DNA from: Echinicola arenosa
Lineage (GTDB): Bacteria; Bacteroidota; Bacteroidia; Cytophagales; Cyclobacteriaceae
Direction of reading: 5' to 3'
Assembly (NCBI RefSeq): GCF_014841125.1
Contig: NZ_JACYTQ010000012.1
Coordinates: forward strand, 37,951 to 101,950
DNA: 64,000 bases
Below are positions 36,282-46,181 of the stretch, one piece after another. A model generated the notes under the pieces. That model saw only the letters and a list, made by a program, of their open reading frames with translations, searched no databases and was not told the DNA's origin. The translations under genes and the position numbers were made by a program. Within the stretch, counting starts at the first letter, position 1, and every line of letters starts with the position of its first letter.

Positions 36282-38594
36282 TCATTTTATTCCCCACGTT
36301 TTATTAGGTTGAGGACTTAATTTAATTTCAAGCTTGCCTCCTATTGCAAATAATTCATGCGGAAAATGAAAGCTGTTCCACTCCTCTCCATTGAGCTTTG
36401 CAGACTGGATATAGACATCTTCATCCCAATCATTTGCTTCAGTAATAATCTCAAACTTGTCTCCTGGATAATAATCATTATTCAGGTCAATAGAAACCTT
36501 ATCGAAAATTGGACTGGTGATTTCATACTCCGATTGAACTGCTGCGCCGCCATCTACTTGGAAAATCCCCATCGCCATCAAGACACCCAATGCCCCCATT
36601 TGGCCCTGATCTTCATCTCCATTATATCCTCCATAAGGGCTGGTATCCCCAAAAGTAGTTTCTTTGACCTCTCTTACCCAATACTGACTTAACCAAGGTT
36701 TTCCTGCATGACTGAACAAATGGGCCATTTGACAGGAAGGCTGATTTTCATAATCCACCCAACTCTCGGCATGTTTTCCATGGTCAGTGATAAACTTGTT
36801 TCCCCTTGCCTTTTCAAAATACCCATTAAGCATTTCTGTATACGCTTCATTTCCACCAAACAATTCAATCAGGCCTTGCATGTCATGCGGAACAAAATGG
36901 GAGTAAATTGCTGAATTACTTTCGCAAAATCCAAGTGTATTAAATCCTTCGCCTATCAAGGTAAAATCGGGGATCCAATTCCCCTCCATATCTTTAGGAT
37001 GAATGGCTTTGGATGCAGGGTTCCATAAGTTCCGGTAATTCTGGGACCTTTGCATAAGCATTTCATAATCTTCCTCCTTGCCCAGCACCTTGGACAACTG
37101 GGCCAAGCACCAGTCTTGGTAAGCATATTCCAAAGTCATGGACGCCCCATCTTTGTGGCCGCCATTTCCTGCTACTCCCTCGGGTACATATCCCCTGCTT
37201 TCATAATATTTCATTCCTCCACCTGTTGGATTTAAGTCGTGCTCATACCCTGCTCGATCCCTGATTCCGGCCACAAAGGCGTTTTTCATCAGACCTTCAT
37301 AAGCCTTATCAATATCATATCCTCGGATCCCTTTGTTATAGGCAGTAGCGAAAAATGACGTAGCTGGGTCGCCTATCATCACATAAGTATAATTCCCTCC
37401 GGATGGACCTCTAGGGATCAATCCGCCGTCATGATACATATTCACCATACTGCTGCAGAAACCATCCATGATCTCAGGATAGGCCATTGACCACAAAACA
37501 TTAAGGGTCCACTGGCTGCCCCATAATGCATCAAAATTATACTGCGGAAAAACAGGTTTACCTTGATCATCCAAAGGCACTTTTCTGATTCGAGGGCTCT
37601 CCCCAGTCATATCACAGTAATCCCCATTAACATCACTCACCACCCTTCTGCCCAGCAATGCATGCCAAAGATCTGTGTAGAACTTAACCTTTTCTTCCTT
37701 TTTACCTCCCTTGACCTTAATTCGGGAAAGCTTTTCCTCCCATTCCTTTTCTGAATCCATCACCACTTGGTCAAAATCCCAATGAGGCAATTCCTCCTCC
37801 ATATTTTTCCAGGCGTTTTCCAAGCTGGTATAGGAAATGGCCACTTTCATTTTCACTGGCTTTCCTTCAATATCTAGCTTGACAAACGCCCCATTATTCT
37901 TCCCATTTATAGTTTCATTGGCATCTAAAAGCTCACCATCTTCCCATCCACCAAACTCTTCAATATAATGATCCAATTCTGCAGCAAAATAAACGTAAGT
38001 GGATTTGGGCCTTCTCCTGGTGCCCCCCATCAAGGAAAATCCTTCTATTTTACTTTCACCAACTTTCCTTACCATAGAAGAATCCACCTTGCCATGGGCC
38101 AGAAATTCGCCGGTATGAAAGCTAATATAGGCTTCTTGGCCTGCTGGAAAGGTATATTGATGAAAGCCAACACGCTGTGTAGAGGTCAATTCTGCTTTGA
38201 TACCGTAGCGATCCAAGTTAATTTGATGATACCCTGGTTTTGCAATCTCCGAGGCATGGTCAAAGGATGATTTGGTGGCTTCCATTCCCTTAAATCCTTC
38301 AAACTCACCAGAGGTGGGCATCACTGGAATTCCTGCCATTTGCCAGGCGTGGATGTGACTGAAGCATCTCACCTCTGTACTGTCATACAAATAGCCACTA
38401 TTCCAGCTCCCTTTTGTCCAAGTATCAGGACTTAGGTTGACCATTCCAAAAGGCCTGCTTGCGGAGGAAAAGAAAAACCAACGGCTTTTATGCGTATCTA
38501 TAAATGGGTTGACATAAGCTGTATATTTTTCCTGAACTTGATTACAACTACAAATTAAGACAATCAATAAAAAAATGAGTTGGAGTTTTTTCAT
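36282..38594 (-). CDS. GH92 alpha-mannosidase lipoprotein
   Basis: ATG 38594 gives 770 residues, a typical GH92 size, with a lipobox (I-C-S-C-N, Cys17). The N-terminal beta-sandwich domain begins Y-V-N-P-F-I-D-T and contains R-P-F-G-M-V-N-L-S-P-D-T. The catalytic (alpha/alpha)6 domain shows L-W-H-A-L-L-G-R-R, G-D-P-A-T-S-F-F-A, N-Q-P-S-C-Q-M-A-H-L-F and Y-N-G-D-E-D-Q-G-Q-M, the last holding the acidic calcium and catalytic residues. GH92 enzymes are calcium-dependent inverting exo-alpha-mannosidases. Sulfatase genes on both sides suggest a sulfated alpha-mannan or a sulfated N-glycan-like substrate (inference). Confidence 0.95.
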   Translation of the reverse strand: MKKLQLIFLLIVLICSCNQVQEKYTAYVNPFIDTHKSRWFFFSSASRPFGMVNLSPDTWTKGSWNSGYLYDSTEVRCFSHIHAWQMAGIPVMPTSGEFEGFKGMEATKSSFDHASEIAKPGYHQINLDRYGIKAELTSTQRVGFHQYTFPAGQEAYISFHTGEFLAHGKVDSSMVRKVGESKIEGFSLMGGTRRRPKSTYVYFAAELDHYIEEFGGWEDGELLDANETINGKNNGAFVKLDIEGKPVKMKVAISYTSLENAWKNMEEELPHWDFDQVVMDSEKEWEEKLSRIKVKGGKKEEKVKFYTDLWHALLGRRVVSDVNGDYCDMTGESPRIRKVPLDDQGKPVFPQYNFDALWGSQWTLNVLWSMAYPEIMDGFCSSMVNMYHDGGLIPRGPSGGNYTYVMIGDPATSFFATAYNKGIRGYDIDKAYEGLMKNAFVAGIRDRAGYEHDLNPTGGGMKYYESRGYVPEGVAGNGGHKDGASMTLEYAYQDWCLAQLSKVLGKEEDYEMLMQRSQNYRNLWNPASKAIHPKDMEGNWIPDFTLIGEGFNTLGFCESNSAIYSHFVPHDMQGLIELFGGNEAYTEMLNGYFEKARGNKFITDHGKHAESWVDYENQPSCQMAHLFSHAGKPWLSQYWVREVKETTFGDTSPYGGYNGDEDQGQMGALGVLMAMGIFQVDGGAAVQSEYEITSPIFDKVSIDLNNDYYPGDKFEIITEANDWDEDVYIQSAKLNGEEWNSFHFPHELFAIGGKLEIKLSPQPNKTWGIK

Positions 38595-38676
38595 GGGGCT
38601 ATTAGGGTTATTTGGGCAAATAAGTGGTGAAGAGGGAAGAATATATCCCTCACTCCTCAACCATTCAACTTATTTA

Positions 38677-40329
38677 TTAATCTTTGGTTACTTTGCTTCC
38701 CCACCAATCGGGGTTGGGTTGCCAACCAGGGGTCAGCATTTTGACACGATCATTTTCGAGCTTTTCCAATTGAACTGTCTTGGCACGATTCAGTACTTTC
38801 TCTTCTTCTTTAGCATCATATTCAAGGTCCGCATAGGGATAACGGACATTATTTTTCTCCAGATACTTGTTCAGTTTTTTCATTAGTTGGGCAGTCACCT
38901 TAGGTTCCTTGGTTGAAAGATCTACTTTCTCTTCAGGATCAACTTCCAAATTGTAGACTTCCTTCTTATCATTTTCGTAATAATGGATCAGCTTCCATTT
39001 TCCATCACGGATGATAGAGCTCGGATCCCCCCCTTGATTCCCATAATGAGGATAATGCCAGTACAAAGCCCGATCCTTTTCTCCTTTCCCTTCCATAACA
39101 GCCACTAAACTCTTTCCTTCTATTGGAGACTTTATTTCTTTTTCAGCACCAACCATGTCCATGATAGTTGGCAAAAAGTCAATTCCACTGACCGGATAAT
39201 CTATGTCTCCCTGAGCACCACCAGGAACCTTTATGAAATAAGGTACCCTTAAGCCTCCTTCCCACTGATACCCTTTTCCTCCCCTGAGCGGTAAATTAGA
39301 AGTAGAAAAGTTATCTCCTGAAGCCACTCCACCATGATCAGAGGTAAATATCACAATGGTATTGTCAGCTAATCCCTGCTCTTGCAATGCGTCCATGACC
39401 AAACCAACAGCCTCATCCATGGTTTCTACCAGACCACCATAGACCGGGTTATCTTGAATGGTGCGAATAGGTAGCCTCCTTTCCATCTCATAGCCATGAT
39501 CAGCCAATCCTTTTGCCTGAGCCTTGTTTCTATATTTCTGCCATTTTTCTTCTGTGGTCTGAATAGGCCCATGAACGGCATAAAAGCATAGCATTGCAAA
39601 AAATGGTTTGTCATGTGCTCCTTCAATATAATTCACTGTTTCCTTGGCCAGTCTTAAACTTAGATTTTCCCCATTAGGCCCTTGCTCCAAATTAGGATTT
39701 ACATAGGGGGCAAAGTAGCCTCCTTTAGGGCTTCCAGACTCCCATCCACCAACATTGATATCAAAACCATGATCCTCAGGATAGGATCCTTCCGAGCCCA
39801 AGTGCCACTTTCCCGCAAAAAACGTTTCATAGCCTTGAGTTTTTAGGGCCTCAGGAATAGTAAGCAATTCGGTGGATAAATCATGAGGATATTCCGGAGG
39901 CAAGAGCTGGGTATGTCTTCCATAACTCCTCCATTTTTCTCCTTCTGGAGCTCCAATCCAATCTGTAATACCATGGACTGCAGGTGTAACCCCGGTCATA
40001 ATACTAGCCCGGGAAGGGCTACAAACCCTAGAAGCAGCATATCCTTGCGTAAACCTGTAGGATGATCTTCCAAGCTGGTCCACATGGGGTGTTTCATAAT
40101 ACTCACTTCCAGTAATACCTAGATCATGATATCCAAGATCATCGACCAAAATAAAAACCACATTCGGATGAGCTGCTTTTTGATCTTGAGCATTCAATGA
40201 TATACTGATCAAAAATGAACAACAAGCGAACAAAAGCACCTTACTAAAAGCAGATTTACAATTAACAAATTTCAATTTTTCTAATTTTAGGTTTAAAGCC
40301 CTTAAAATAATGAGATTGTTTAGATTCAT
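38677..40329 (-). CDS. Secreted sulfatase (formylglycine type, CSPSR)
   Basis: 550 residues from the ATG at 40329. The signal peptide proper begins near residue 19, and a TTG at 40275 would give a cleaner one (M-K-F-V-N-C-K-S-A-F); the start is therefore uncertain by 18 codons. Metal-binding Asp63-Asp64 (L-V-D-D-L-G-Y) and the canonical C103-S-P-S-R107 site are intact, as are F-F-A-G-K-W-H-L-G and F-T-S-D-H-G-G. This differs from the C-V-A-S-R sulfatase two genes on, so the two probably cut different sulfate positions. It is the first gene of the GH92 cluster. Confidence 0.94.
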   Translation of the reverse strand: MNLNNLIILRALNLKLEKLKFVNCKSAFSKVLLFACCSFLISISLNAQDQKAAHPNVVFILVDDLGYHDLGITGSEYYETPHVDQLGRSSYRFTQGYAASRVCSPSRASIMTGVTPAVHGITDWIGAPEGEKWRSYGRHTQLLPPEYPHDLSTELLTIPEALKTQGYETFFAGKWHLGSEGSYPEDHGFDINVGGWESGSPKGGYFAPYVNPNLEQGPNGENLSLRLAKETVNYIEGAHDKPFFAMLCFYAVHGPIQTTEEKWQKYRNKAQAKGLADHGYEMERRLPIRTIQDNPVYGGLVETMDEAVGLVMDALQEQGLADNTIVIFTSDHGGVASGDNFSTSNLPLRGGKGYQWEGGLRVPYFIKVPGGAQGDIDYPVSGIDFLPTIMDMVGAEKEIKSPIEGKSLVAVMEGKGEKDRALYWHYPHYGNQGGDPSSIIRDGKWKLIHYYENDKKEVYNLEVDPEEKVDLSTKEPKVTAQLMKKLNKYLEKNNVRYPYADLEYDAKEEEKVLNRAKTVQLEKLENDRVKMLTPGWQPNPDWWGSKVTKD

Positions 40330-40400
40330 ACCTACCTATCATCATAGAAATCCGATTAAGGCAAATTATTTGTTCGAATTCATCAAAAAAATGTGTAAAA

Positions 40401-40432
40401 AAATCCCTTTCAAAATATTTTGAAAGGGATTT
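40401..40432 (-). terminator. Terminator of the YtxH gene
   Basis: A perfect 32-base palindrome (arms of 16, core AATCCCTTTC/GAAAGGGATT) lies 31 bases past the YtxH stop. The A run at 40395-40403 is the U tract on the minus strand. Confidence 0.8.
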
Positions 40433-40462
40433 AAGTATTGTCTTAATTTAAAAACAAAACAT

Positions 40463-40708
40463 TTAAGCTTCCTTTGAAACCAAAGCTTCCTTTTGTGTCT
40501 TTATCTTTTTTGTAATTTCATTGATGGAACCTTTCAGTTCTTCAAACTTCTTATCAATTGTCCCATTCAATGAATGAGCAAGGTCCTCACCTTGTTTTTG
40601 CATTTTTTTTCTTGTTTTGCCTCCTTCATCAGGGGCAAACATAACTCCAAGTGCTACTCCTGCTGCCAATCCAGCAACAACGCCTAACAATACTTTTCCT
40701 TCACCCAT
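40463..40708 (-). CDS. YtxH-domain small membrane protein
   Basis: 81 residues. A glycine/alanine-rich membrane helix (about 5-25, V-L-L-G-V-V-A-G-L-A-A-G-V-A-L-G-V) is followed by F-A-P-D-E-G-G-K-T-R-K-K, the YtxH hallmark, and then a charged amphipathic helix with I-D-K-K-F-E-E-L-K. YtxH proteins are general-stress genes in Bacillus; their molecular role is unclear. It may belong with the helical protein upstream (154-base gap), both being small and stress-like. Confidence 0.88.
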   Translation of the reverse strand: MGEGKVLLGVVAGLAAGVALGVMFAPDEGGKTRKKMQKQGEDLAHSLNGTIDKKFEELKGSINEITKKIKTQKEALVSKEA

Positions 40709-40861
40709 AATTTTACAATTTTAGTGGTTTTAAATAATTAAAATATATTCTACTACTAACAGCACCGCTTCAAAAACTTATGATCAAGCAAATGCATGAT
40801 GAAATAAAAACAACAACCATGCTAAAAACCAACATTACACTTTTTAATGTTAATTTTATGA

Positions 40862-41320
40862 TCAATCATCCCCATTGACAGACTGGAATTGGTTTAGTCC
40901 GTCTTCAACAAGTTTAAAAATCCTCTTTTTGAGGTTTCTAAAATCTTTAGCAAACACACAAAGTAACTCCTCCAACTCTTCTTGATGAGAAACTACCTTT
41001 CTATCTGCTCCAGTTGTATTTTCACGCATACAATGACTTATGGCACTCATTTGCCTATCCACTTTAAAGTCAATTTCCTCTCTCCTTCTATCCAAAATTG
41101 AAAGTCTATTTTCAATTCTTCGAACATAATTCATGTCAATATCCTCAATAAAACGGTGAAAGTATTTCCCAAGTAAGTCTCTCAAAAAGCGTAATTCATC
41201 TTGATAAAAAGCCAAATCAGATCTCCAGTGTTCATCTAAAGCGTAAAAATTCATGTACAGATCACCATTAAGTTTTTCTGTATAGTTCTTTATGATTCCT
41301 TTTTTAATATGCTCAACCAT
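40862..41320 (-). CDS. Cytoplasmic helical protein of unknown function
   Basis: 152 residues, largely charged and predicted helical, without signal peptide or membrane span. A coiled-coil-like centre carries R-R-I-E-N-R-L-S-I-L-D-R-R-R-E-E-I-D-F. Two cysteines (S-H-C-M-R, L-L-C-V-F) are present, and the C-terminus ends V-N-G-D-D. I do not recognise the family. It precedes the ytxH gene on the same strand, which hints at an envelope-stress role, but that is only context. Confidence 0.65.
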   Translation of the reverse strand: MVEHIKKGIIKNYTEKLNGDLYMNFYALDEHWRSDLAFYQDELRFLRDLLGKYFHRFIEDIDMNYVRRIENRLSILDRRREEIDFKVDRQMSAISHCMRENTTGADRKVVSHQEELEELLCVFAKDFRNLKKRIFKLVEDGLNQFQSVNGDD

Positions 41321-41566
41321 AATTTCAAGCTTTGCTTATTAACTCCCAAAACATCAACTACCCTCTTTTTGATCGAGAGGTATTGCAATGCTTACTCATT
41401 GCATCCATATCCTAATCATTAAAAATGAGGATTTATAAAAAATCAAGCTTCATGAAAAAGCACCAAAATGATACTTTTTTTTTGACTTGTATTAATTTAA
41501 CTAAATGGAGTCCTTTTGACAACAAAAACCAAAAATTAATGCAATAGGGAGCCAAAACTTTAACAA

Positions 41567-42556
41567 TTATGATTTCAATTCATTCGGGCTAGCCTTGTTT
41601 TTGTCCCAACAATCCAAGTTAAATGCGGTTACTTCTGCTATTTTGCCCAGTGCCTCCCGGGTCAAAAAAGCCTGATGACTGGTGATCAACACATTGTGAA
41701 AAGTCAAAAGACGCGCAATGACATCATCCAACAGAATATCTTCGGAATGATCCTCAAAGAACAAATCCTCTTCTTCTTCATATACATCCATTCCAAAAGC
41801 CCCTACTTGCCCACTCTTCAGCGCACCTATCACCTCTTTGGTATTGACCAAAGCGCCACGGCTTGTATTGATCAGCATCACCCCTTTTTTCATCTTTTCA
41901 ATACTTGATTTCCCTATTATGTATTTGGACTCAGGAGTCAATGGTAAGTGCAAGGTTATGATGTCTGATTGCCGACAAAGGGTATCAAAATCCACATACT
42001 CCACACCTGTGGACGAAATTAAATCTTCATTGATGTAGGGATCAAATGCCAATAGCTTACAGCCAAATCCATGAAGAATCTTGGTGACTTTACTACCTAT
42101 CTTTCCTGTACCAGCTATTCCAACTGTTTTTCCCTCCATATCAAAACCTACCAGCCCATCCAATGAAAAATTCAAATCCCGAACCCTATTGTGAGCCCTA
42201 ACCAGCTTTCTGTTCAATGCCAATATCAATGCCACCGTATGCTCCGCTATGGCTGCAGGAGAATATTCAGGCACCCTGGCTACTTTAATCCCTAGTCGAT
42301 CGGCAGTTTTAAGGTCAACATGATTGAATCCGGCAGATCTGAGTGCAATGTACTTGATGTCCATTTCATGAAGTTTTTCCAACACCGGTGCCGAGGCATC
42401 ATCACTGACAAAAAGCGACACCGCGTCACTCCCTCTAGCAATACCCACTGTATCTAAGTTTAGTCGTGTTTCCAACAGCTTAAGCTTATGATTTGGAATC
42501 GCTTCCTTCAGGTAGCTATGTTCAAATTTATGGGCACTAAAAAAGGTCACTTTCAT
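41567..42556 (-). CDS. D-2-hydroxyacid dehydrogenase (D-lactate dehydrogenase type)
   Basis: 329 residues. The NAD-binding fold carries G-I-A-G-T-G-K-I-G-S-K-V (about 145-156) with the acidic strand-end F-D-P-Y. The catalytic set is visible: Arg in A-L-R-S-A-G-F-N-H-V-D, Glu in the M-D-V-Y-E-E-E-E-D-L-F region and His in I-T-S-H-Q-A-F-L-T. The D-V-Y-E-E-E-E-D-L-F-F-E-D stretch and the length match the fermentative D-lactate dehydrogenase (LdhA-like) branch rather than phosphoglycerate or formate dehydrogenases. It reduces pyruvate to D-lactate with NADH or acts on a related 2-keto acid. Monocistronic. Confidence 0.92.
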   Translation of the reverse strand: MKVTFFSAHKFEHSYLKEAIPNHKLKLLETRLNLDTVGIARGSDAVSLFVSDDASAPVLEKLHEMDIKYIALRSAGFNHVDLKTADRLGIKVARVPEYSPAAIAEHTVALILALNRKLVRAHNRVRDLNFSLDGLVGFDMEGKTVGIAGTGKIGSKVTKILHGFGCKLLAFDPYINEDLISSTGVEYVDFDTLCRQSDIITLHLPLTPESKYIIGKSSIEKMKKGVMLINTSRGALVNTKEVIGALKSGQVGAFGMDVYEEEEDLFFEDHSEDILLDDVIARLLTFHNVLITSHQAFLTREALGKIAEVTAFNLDCWDKNKASPNELKS

Positions 42557-42983
42557 ATTCTATCAATTTCGATGAAAACAAATTATAACATTAAGAGCGG
42601 TGAAGTAAAAAACAGCATTTTTATAATTATAACTGTAACTAAAAATAGTCTATTTGACTTACTCTTCAAAGGCTTTAGGATTGAATCATAGCTTTTTCGG
42701 CCATCATATGTGAAGCCAATATTAACGCCATCAAACTGTAAATAGGTAATAACGAATATCACATTTTAACCGAATAAGTCATGACTTGTTTCTAAAAAAC
42801 CTTTACAACAACCCTTCTTTTACTTTGCCTTAAATACTGAAAAACCATCACTAAACTGAGAACATATAGATAATTCTACCTTATAGTCAATCGATTGATT
42901 TTTATTAAATAATAGTTAATGTATAGCCTTTATAATTAACAAAACCCTAAAAAACACTTAATAAGTTTGCGTGATTTAAAATC

Positions 42984-42991
42984 TACTTTTG
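42984..42991 (+). promoter_or_regulatory. Candidate -7 promoter element of the susC/susD operon
   Basis: TACTTTTG matches the Bacteroidota -7 consensus TAnnTTTG at every fixed position. A TTTG lies upstream, but only 14 bases away, shorter than the usual 19 or so, so the -33 part is weak. Transcription would begin near 43000, giving a leader of about 75 bases that includes the following hairpin. Confidence 0.3.
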
Positions 42992-43005
42992 GGTCGAAAA
43001 TAAAA

Positions 43006-43027
43006 AGGGCCTGCGTCAACAGGCTCT
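43006..43027 (+). promoter_or_regulatory. Leader hairpin upstream of susC
   Basis: Arms AGGGCCTG (43006-43013) and CAGGCTCT (43020-43027) pair over 8 bases with one G-U pair and a CGTCAA loop. There is no T tract after it, so it is not a standard terminator. It sits about 50 bases before the susC start, where it could stabilise the mRNA or bind a regulator (inference). Confidence 0.3.
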
Positions 43028-43075
43028 CTAAAATCAAGTATTGATAATTTCTCAGTTACCCAACACTTAAATTTT

Positions 43076-46000
43076 ATGCTTTTAAATTTACGAATTTCTA
43101 AAACCATTTATGCTTCAGCGTGCGTGGTTGTATGGGCAGGATTCAGTTCTTCTCCATACCATTCGGTTGCAAAAGGTATTGAAGAAGGAATCGTTGTAAA
43201 AACGAACCATTCACTATCTGTGCAACAGTTAATCTCGGGCAAAATCACGGATGAACAAGGAGCGCCCCTACCAGGAGCAACCATTCGTGTAAAAGGAACT
43301 TCACTCGGCACAGTAACAGACCTAGATGGCAATTTCTCCATTGAGGTAGCAGAAGGAGGTGTACTTCAAGTTTCTTATGTTGGATATGTTTCGCAAGAGA
43401 TTGCTGTCAATGGCCAATCCACCATTTCAATCCAGTTGGAACCAGATGCTACCCAATTGGATGAAATGGTTGTTGTCGGTTATGGAACCCAAAAGAGGTC
43501 AGACGTTACAGGAGCCATTGGTTCTGTAAAGGCTGGTGAATTCAATAAAGGAGTTATCTCCAACCCTGTTGATCTCTTGCAAGGTAAAATGGCTGGGGTC
43601 AACATTTCCTCTACCAGTGGTGAACCAGGAGCTGCACAAAATGTGATCATTAGAGGTATAGGTAGTTTGCGATCAGGAACACAACCCCTGTATGTGATCG
43701 ATGGCTTCCTATTGGACAATTCCGACACAGGAATTGCTTCCAATCCACTCAACTTTCTAAATCCCAACGATATTGAGAGCATTGATGTACTAAAAGACGC
43801 CAGTGCAACAGCTCTTTATGGTTCCAGGGCCTCAAACGGCGTGGTCGTAATAACTACTAAAAAGGGAAAAGCTGGTGCTACCCAAATGAACTTTTCTGCT
43901 TCCACAGCTTGGTCTTCCATGGCCAAGAAAATTGATGTTTTTGGTGCGGATGAGTTCCGTAACCAAGTGGTTGCAGCAGGTGGAGCATTGGAAGATTTTG
44001 GAGGAAATACAGATTGGCAGGATGAATTGACCCAAGTAGGTTTCTCAAAAGACTTTAACTTCTCCATGAGTGGTTCAAATACAGAGAAGTTCTCTTATTT
44101 CGCTTCCTTAGGTTACCAAGATCAAGAAGGCATCTTAAAAAATAGTGAACTGGAAAGGTATTCAGGTAAGTTAAACATGAATCAAAAAGCTTTCAATGGC
44201 AGATTGATTGTGGATTACAACCTTACAGCTTCACACACGGAAAACCTTCGTCCAAGCATTGGTTCTACCATTAGCGATATGCTCAGCTTAAACCCTACCA
44301 TTCCTGCATTGACGAATGGAGAGCCCACGCTACTTAACACCAACGCTTTGAATCCATTGAAGCGGTATGAACTGTATAGTGACGATGCCGCCAATAACCG
44401 TATTTTGGCAACAGTATCTCCTTCTTTTGAGATTTTGGATGGATTAACCTATAAACTGAACTTAGGGGTAGATTATTCCAGTACCAATAGGTACCAGCAG
44501 TACAGACCTTACACTGAAGTCATCAATGAATCCAATATTTCAGATGGCACCTTGGATGTAGGGATCAGCGAAAACACAAATAAGTTGGTTGAGAATACAC
44601 TAACCTATAATTGGCACAATTACCAGCATAATCTGTCTGTATTGGCAGGACACTCCTATCAGACCTTTTTGGATCAATACAGATTAACTTCTGCTCGAGG
44701 ATTTGCGGACAACAATATTGAACCTAGGTATCAAGACCATAACAGTACCAGTGAGTACCCAACTACAGTAAGTTCCTCTGCAGTTAAGAATGAGTTACAA
44801 TCTTTCTTTGGAAGAGTAAACTACATCTATAACGACAAATATTTATTCACAGGAACTTTACGAGCCGATGGTTCCTCCAAATTTGGTGAAAACAATAAAT
44901 ATGGCTACTTCCCTTCTTTTGCCTTAGGCTGGAATGTAACCAAGGAAGATTTCATGAGCAACTCCGTTTTCAATAACCTAAAAGTTCGTGCTAGCTGGGG
45001 ACAGACAGGTAACCAAGAAATACCTTCCAAAATCACCAAAGCGAGTTATGCTGAAGACAGGCTATCAACAGGTTCAGGAAGTCTCAACACCTACCCCATC
45101 GATACTGACGGCAACTCACTGGATAATTACCCTTATGGAATCGTTTTCACCAGACTGGCAAATCCTGATTTACAATGGGAAGTTTCTACTCAAGTGGATT
45201 TTGGGATTGATTTCGCATTCTTTAATTCCAGATTGACTGGTACTTTGGATTACTTCAACAAAGTATCTTCCAACATCTTATTGGAAGTAGTTCCTGCAGA
45301 TCCTGTTCAGCCTACTTCAACTTATTGGGACAATATCCCAGATATGAAAATCCACAACAGCGGTATTGAATTGGCCTTGGATTATTCCAGCAAGGAGCAA
45401 CGTGAATTTTCCTACACTATCGGGGGTAACATTACACTCATTAAAAATGAGGTAAAAGACTCTCCTTATTCGGTATTGACCACAGGTGCCGCCCAAGGTG
45501 CTGGCCAAACTGGCGCTACCATAAACGGTTATATCAACGGTCACCCAATCGGAGCATTTTATATGCTTGAGTTTGATGGGATCGGTGAAGATGGTTTGAA
45601 TAAATTTAAGGACATCAATGGAGATGGAGAAGTTTTGGACAACGATAGAAGTGTAGTAGGAAGTGCAATTCCTAAAGCCATCTATGGAGCGCACATGAAC
45701 TTCAACTACAAGTCGTTTGACTTAGGATTGAATTTTAATGGTTCTGCAGGAAGCAAGATTTACAACCATACCACCATGTCTCTTTTCACCAAAGCACAAT
45801 TAGCCAGGTCAAATAACGCCACAGACTTTGCAGTGCAATATCCTGAAGAGTCATTTAATAATTCCAACACCGTATCAACACGATTCTTGGAAAGTGGTTC
45901 TTATTTCAGACTGAACAATGCAACCCTGGGCTATAACTTGAATTCAGAGGAGATTGGACTAGGTGATGCCTTCCAAAATATCCGCTTATCTGTAACCGGT

Positions 46001-46150
46001 CAAAACCTATTTGTGATAACTGACTATTCTGGATTTGACCCAGAGGTCAATACAGGATCTACTTCAGGAGGTATCCAGACTTTTGGAATCGATCGATTCA
46101 CTTATCCAAGAGCAAGGACATTTTCTATCAATTTGAATTTGACCTTCTAA
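43076..46150 (+). CDS. SusC/RagA TonB-linked outer membrane receptor (no STN domain)
   Basis: 1024 residues. After the signal region (about 1-32) and a short linker comes a carboxypeptidase-like domain (about 53-130, I-S-G-K-I-T-D-E-Q-G-A-P-L-P-G). The plug follows (about 130-245, V-V-V-G-Y-G-T-Q-K-R-S-D-V-T-G, P-L-Y-V-I-D-G, A-L-Y-G-S-R-A-S-N-G-V-V), then a barrel ending in an aromatic F. There is no STN domain and no sigma/anti-sigma pair nearby, so its control differs from the locus at 4849-12946. It is co-transcribed with susD, 31 bases downstream. No enzyme gene is attached, so the substrate is open. Confidence 0.96.
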   Translation: MLLNLRISKTIYASACVVVWAGFSSSPYHSVAKGIEEGIVVKTNHSLSVQQLISGKITDEQGAPLPGATIRVKGTSLGTVTDLDGNFSIEVAEGGVLQVSYVGYVSQEIAVNGQSTISIQLEPDATQLDEMVVVGYGTQKRSDVTGAIGSVKAGEFNKGVISNPVDLLQGKMAGVNISSTSGEPGAAQNVIIRGIGSLRSGTQPLYVIDGFLLDNSDTGIASNPLNFLNPNDIESIDVLKDASATALYGSRASNGVVVITTKKGKAGATQMNFSASTAWSSMAKKIDVFGADEFRNQVVAAGGALEDFGGNTDWQDELTQVGFSKDFNFSMSGSNTEKFSYFASLGYQDQEGILKNSELERYSGKLNMNQKAFNGRLIVDYNLTASHTENLRPSIGSTISDMLSLNPTIPALTNGEPTLLNTNALNPLKRYELYSDDAANNRILATVSPSFEILDGLTYKLNLGVDYSSTNRYQQYRPYTEVINESNISDGTLDVGISENTNKLVENTLTYNWHNYQHNLSVLAGHSYQTFLDQYRLTSARGFADNNIEPRYQDHNSTSEYPTTVSSSAVKNELQSFFGRVNYIYNDKYLFTGTLRADGSSKFGENNKYGYFPSFALGWNVTKEDFMSNSVFNNLKVRASWGQTGNQEIPSKITKASYAEDRLSTGSGSLNTYPIDTDGNSLDNYPYGIVFTRLANPDLQWEVSTQVDFGIDFAFFNSRLTGTLDYFNKVSSNILLEVVPADPVQPTSTYWDNIPDMKIHNSGIELALDYSSKEQREFSYTIGGNITLIKNEVKDSPYSVLTTGAAQGAGQTGATINGYINGHPIGAFYMLEFDGIGEDGLNKFKDINGDGEVLDNDRSVVGSAIPKAIYGAHMNFNYKSFDLGLNFNGSAGSKIYNHTTMSLFTKAQLARSNNATDFAVQYPEESFNNSNTVSTRFLESGSYFRLNNATLGYNLNSEEIGLGDAFQNIRLSVTGQNLFVITDYSGFDPEVNTGSTSGGIQTFGIDRFTYPRARTFSINLNLTF

Positions 46151-46181
46151 AGAAATTTCATGATTGATAAATCATCTAAAA

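Larger units (their letters stand above)
42557..43075. other. Divergent intergenic region upstream of the second susC
   Basis: 519 bases between the dehydrogenase (minus) and susC (plus) genes. No gene is seen. The right end holds a candidate -7 element (42984-42991) and a leader hairpin (43006-43027), both listed separately. Confidence 0.5.
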
